Shown piece by piece: positions 4,876 to 7,238 of a DNA stretch of 7,238 nucleotides. Made by a program: the position numbers and the translations under genes. The stretch spans positions 1-7,238 of the forward strand of contig JAAOYD010000030.1 in NCBI GenBank assembly GCA_018221165.1, written 5' to 3'. A model generated the notes under the pieces. The model ran no database searches. It saw only the letters and a program-made list of their open reading frames with translations, and was not told the DNA's origin. This DNA is from Candidatus Woesearchaeota archaeon (lineage in GTDB: Archaea > Nanobdellota > Nanobdellia > Woesearchaeales > UBA525). Within the stretch, counting starts at the first letter, position 1. Every line of letters starts with the position of its first letter.

Positions 4876-5730
4876 TCAGACGAATTGAGTATAGCTTTCC
4901 GTGAGGTCGATGTTCTCCAGGTCGTGGTCAATGAGCGCTTTGCCTTTCTCTGCAGGCACGCCCTCGTCGTAGGCTTCACGTTTGTCCTGGTAGAAGATGC
5001 CTGTGCCGAGCTTTGTCAGGTCGAGGGCTTTCAGCATGGCTTTTTCGCGATTGGTCGGGTCGTGGCCTGCTTCGTCGAGTTTGTAGATGTGTTCCTTGAA
5101 CCAGGTGACGGTGTTGATCTTGTTGAAGGTGGCGCAGTTCTGTAGCACATCGATGTGCGCGAAGCCACGGTGCGTAATGCCTGCTTTGATGAGCCCGACG
5201 AGCTGTTTCGGGTCTGCGCTCCAGCTCCGGGCGACAAAGCTGCCTTCTTGAGCAATCGCCAACGCTATCGGGTTCACCGGCACTTCAATTGAGCCAGTTG
5301 GCGTGCTCTTGCTCACCCTGCCTTTCTCAGAAGTGGGAGATGTCTGTCCTGTAGTCAAACCATAAATCATGTTGTCGTGGACAAGCAGTGTGATATCATG
5401 GTTGCCGCGGACGCCCATGAGGAAGTGGTTGAGACCTTCGCCGTAGGTGTCTCCATCGCCGGCAACGACTATAACCTTGAGTCCTTTGTTTGCAAGCTTT
5501 ACTCCTTCAGCGACGGGAATCGGCCTTCCATGCAAACCTTCGAAGCTATAGGTCTTGACAAAGTTGCACATGTGACCATGGCAACCAATGCCGCACACCA
5601 CTACAACTTCTTCGTGCTTGATGTCAAGTTCAGTCAATGCCTGTTTGAGGGCGAGCCAGATACCAAAGTTGCCGCAGCCAGGGCACCAGTTAGGTTTGAT
5701 GCCGGTGTCGAGACATTCTTTCTTGATCAT
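4876..5730 (-). CDS. 2-oxoacid:ferredoxin oxidoreductase, beta subunit
   Basis: The catalytic subunit (284 residues) that binds thiamine diphosphate and the [4Fe-4S] cluster. With the alpha subunit it decarboxylates a 2-oxoacid with CoA, giving acyl-CoA, CO2 and reduced ferredoxin, in the cytosol. Cluster cysteines are visible as WCPGCG (Cys16, Cys19), GIGCHGH (Cys50) and QNCATFN (Cys199). The Mg-thiamine diphosphate site is GDGDTYGEG (91-99) with the later DNMIYGLTTGQTSPTS (119-134). This is the four-cysteine single-cluster form typical of archaeal two-subunit enzymes with no separate ferredoxin-like delta subunit. The ATG at 5730 overlaps the stop of the alpha gene as ATGA, showing operon structure and coupled translation. 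The substrate (pyruvate, 2-oxoglutarate or branched-chain 2-oxoacids) cannot be read from motifs alone, so I give no symbol; a KorB/PorB-type assignment is plausible. Confidence 0.93.
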   Translation of the reverse strand: MIKKECLDTGIKPNWCPGCGNFGIWLALKQALTELDIKHEEVVVVCGIGCHGHMCNFVKTYSFEGLHGRPIPVAEGVKLANKGLKVIVVAGDGDTYGEGLNHFLMGVRGNHDITLLVHDNMIYGLTTGQTSPTSEKGRVSKSTPTGSIEVPVNPIALAIAQEGSFVARSWSADPKQLVGLIKAGITHRGFAHIDVLQNCATFNKINTVTWFKEHIYKLDEAGHDPTNREKAMLKALDLTKLGTGIFYQDKREAYDEGVPAEKGKALIDHDLENIDLTESYTQFV

Positions 5731-7238
5731 TGGAGCAACTCCTTGACTTTATCATAGACTTGTTCTGGGTAGATCGGTCGGCCGTCGTATCGTCGTAGGT
5801 GAGCGTCCATGACGTGTCCGGTTTCTTGCCTGATGACACCTTCCATCTGGCCGCTGATGTTCACTTCAATCATGAGGGTTTTGTTCGAGTGATACAATAT
5901 CTTGGCTATCGCATCAGTATTGAATGGAACGACGTGCGTGATTTGCAAGAAGTTAACTTTGTAGCCATCGTTCTCAAGCCAGCGCATGGCGTCCAGGATG
6001 GGTCCTTTGGTTGAGCCCCAAGAGACTAGTGTTATATCCGCGTTCTCAGGACCGTGAAGAAGTGGCGCGGGAAGTTGTGATTTCAATAAATCGAACTTGC
6101 GTTGGCGCTTCTCCATCATCGCGTTACGCAAAGGAATCTCTTCGGTGCTGTAGCCATGTCCGTCGTGCTCGTCGCTGTTCGCCACGAACAGGCCGTCGGG
6201 AACGCCCGGAATGCTGCGAGGACTGATGCCGTCGTCAGTAATTGAGTAACGTTCGAAGCCAGGCTCGACATGTCGAACAAGCTTGCCACGGTCCACACCA
6301 GTCTTAGGTTGGAAGAACTCAGCTGATTTGTGACTTTCGCCAAGGTACTTGTCGCTGATAATGATAGCGGGTAATTGAAAGCGCTCCGCAAGATTGAACG
6401 CTTCCATAGTATGATGGAAGGCGTCTTCCACATCGCCGGGCGCCAAGACAACCTTAGGAAAGTCACCGTGTCCGGCGTGCATGACAAAACGCAAATCCGC
6501 TTGCTCAGTAAATGTGGGCACGCCTGTTCCTGGACCGCCACGCTGCACTTCAGCAATAACAATAGGAGTTTCAGTAATGCCTGCAAGTGAGATTCCTTCT
6601 TGCATGAGGGCGAAACCGCCGCCTGAGGTACCGACCATGGCACGCACGCCCGCAAAGCCCGCGCCGACACCCATGTTAATTGTGCCAACTTCATCTTCTG
6701 TCTGCTTGACTGCAATGTTGTGGCGTTCTTGCCAGCCAGCCAAGGTATGGAGAATGCTCGATGCTGGTGTCATGGGATAAGCAGCATAGAGTTTGATACC
6801 TGCTTTGACCGCGCCGAGCGCGACCGCTTCATTCCCAGTAAGAACCATACGTTTGGGCGCTCCCTTAATGGGTGAGAGTACGTGGCAACATTGGGAACCA
6901 TAGTGTTCTTTTGCGTAGTCATAGCCTTCTCGTGCAGCGTTGATGTTCTCTTTGATGATGGCTGCTTTCTTGCCTTTGAACGCGTCCTTGATGACGCCTT
7001 CGAACACCTTGAATGGGTAATCGAGCAAACCAAATGCTGCGCCAAGAGCGACAGTGTTCTGCATCAGCTCGGAACCGTCGGCTTTCGCCGCGAGTTCCTT
7101 GAGTGGAACTGCGCAGCACTTGCCAATGTGCATTCCGGTCTTGCAGGGATCGACGGTTTTACCGTCGTAGATAACAAGGCTTTCGCCGTTGAGTTCGTTT
7201 TTGTGGATGTCGATGGTAGCTTCGTCGAGCGCGATGAG
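5727..7238 (-). CDS. 2-oxoacid:ferredoxin oxidoreductase, fused gamma-alpha subunit (5' end outside window)
   Basis: Partner of the beta subunit. The reading frame stays open to the window edge, with about 35 residues before the Met at 7133, so 503 residues are visible and the start is missing. The visible N-terminal part (to about 115 residues in) is the end of a gamma domain (IGKCCAVPLKELA, then MQNTVALGAAFGLL, then an ENINAAREG helix). The alpha domain begins near MVLTGNEAVALGA and holds YPMTPASS (the family's YPITPSS substrate/CoA-side motif), EDEVGTINMGVGAGFAG, TSGGGFALM, VQRGGPGTGVPT and TEQADL. A C-terminal domain (SWGSTKGPILDAMRWL, VVPFN, EVNISGQ) completes it. Fused gamma-alpha subunits are usually near 580-620 residues, so roughly 70-110 are cut off. 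The Met at 7133 is not a believable start, as it would cut the gamma domain. It shares ATGA with the beta gene. Extra cysteines (two CC pairs) in the gamma segment are unusual. Confidence 0.93.
   Translation of the reverse strand, partial: LIALDEATIDIHKNELNGESLVIYDGKTVDPCKTGMHIGKCCAVPLKELAAKADGSELMQNTVALGAAFGLLDYPFKVFEGVIKDAFKGKKAAIIKENINAAREGYDYAKEHYGSQCCHVLSPIKGAPKRMVLTGNEAVALGAVKAGIKLYAAYPMTPASSILHTLAGWQERHNIAVKQTEDEVGTINMGVGAGFAGVRAMVGTSGGGFALMQEGISLAGITETPIVIAEVQRGGPGTGVPTFTEQADLRFVMHAGHGDFPKVVLAPGDVEDAFHHTMEAFNLAERFQLPAIIISDKYLGESHKSAEFFQPKTGVDRGKLVRHVEPGFERYSITDDGISPRSIPGVPDGLFVANSDEHDGHGYSTEEIPLRNAMMEKRQRKFDLLKSQLPAPLLHGPENADITLVSWGSTKGPILDAMRWLENDGYKVNFLQITHVVPFNTDAIAKILYHSNKTLMIEVNISGQMEGVIRQETGHVMDAHLRRYDGRPIYPEQVYDKVKELLQ

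Noticed and set aside
4477..5145. 222-residue + strand open frame from 4477
   Set aside because: It crosses the promoter gap and two genes on the other strand. Only its internal start at 4864 has a good ribosome-binding site, and that is reported separately as a weak finding.
7151..7167. Perfect 6-bp inverted repeat CGACGG / CCGTCG with a 5-nt loop
   Set aside because: It lies within the coding sequence (DGKTVD) of the gamma domain, with no T-run after it, so it is not a convincing terminator.

Overview
The window reads as a gene-dense, roughly half-GC piece of an archaeal genome, most likely a DPANN-type lineage (Woesearchaeota-like is my best guess; this is inference and not proven). The archaeal signs are TATA boxes of the TTTAAA/TATATA kind about 20-30 nt ahead of start codons with little or no leader, Shine-Dalgarno sequences of the GGTGAT/GGAGG kind, a class III (archaeal prepilin-like) signal peptide, a NIP7-like PUA protein, and a two-gene 2-oxoacid:ferredoxin oxidoreductase whose alpha subunit carries a fused gamma domain.

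Left half (1-3123). A 71-residue helical protein of unknown function and a type I (bacterial/eukaryotic-type) glyceraldehyde-3-phosphate dehydrogenase lie on the + strand. Next, on the - strand, is a small class III signal-peptide protein whose stop overlaps the GAPDH stop in a shared CTAG. It diverges from a bacterial-type phosphoglycerate kinase on the + strand through a 91-bp region holding two back-to-back TATA boxes. GAPDH and PGK are consecutive steps of lower glycolysis (glyceraldehyde-3-P to 1,3-bisphosphoglycerate to 3-phosphoglycerate, with NAD(P)H and ATP formed).

Right half (3124-7238), all on the - strand and so read right to left. The 2-oxoacid:ferredoxin oxidoreductase gamma-alpha subunit (5' end outside the window) overlaps the beta subunit by ATGA. 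A 42-bp gap with a TATA box follows, then a compact three-gene run: a 345-residue coiled-coil protein of unknown function, a NIP7-like PUA-domain protein translationally coupled to it through a GGAGG + ATGATGATG overlap, and a 65-residue single-anchor protein with two cysteines that ends 22 bp from the PGK stop. The oxidoreductase would convert pyruvate or another 2-oxoacid to acyl-CoA and reduced ferredoxin, which fits fermentative sugar catabolism together with GAPDH and PGK.

I see no tRNA, rRNA, CRISPR, mobile element or obvious defence system. The most interesting points are the bacterial-type glycolytic genes running from archaeal promoters, the secreted pilin-like gene wedged antisense between gap and pgk, the ambiguous leaderless versus leadered start of gap, an Asp-to-Glu change in a PGK substrate motif, a one-residue insertion in the GAPDH S-loop, and the uncharacterised coiled-coil/NIP7/microprotein operon.
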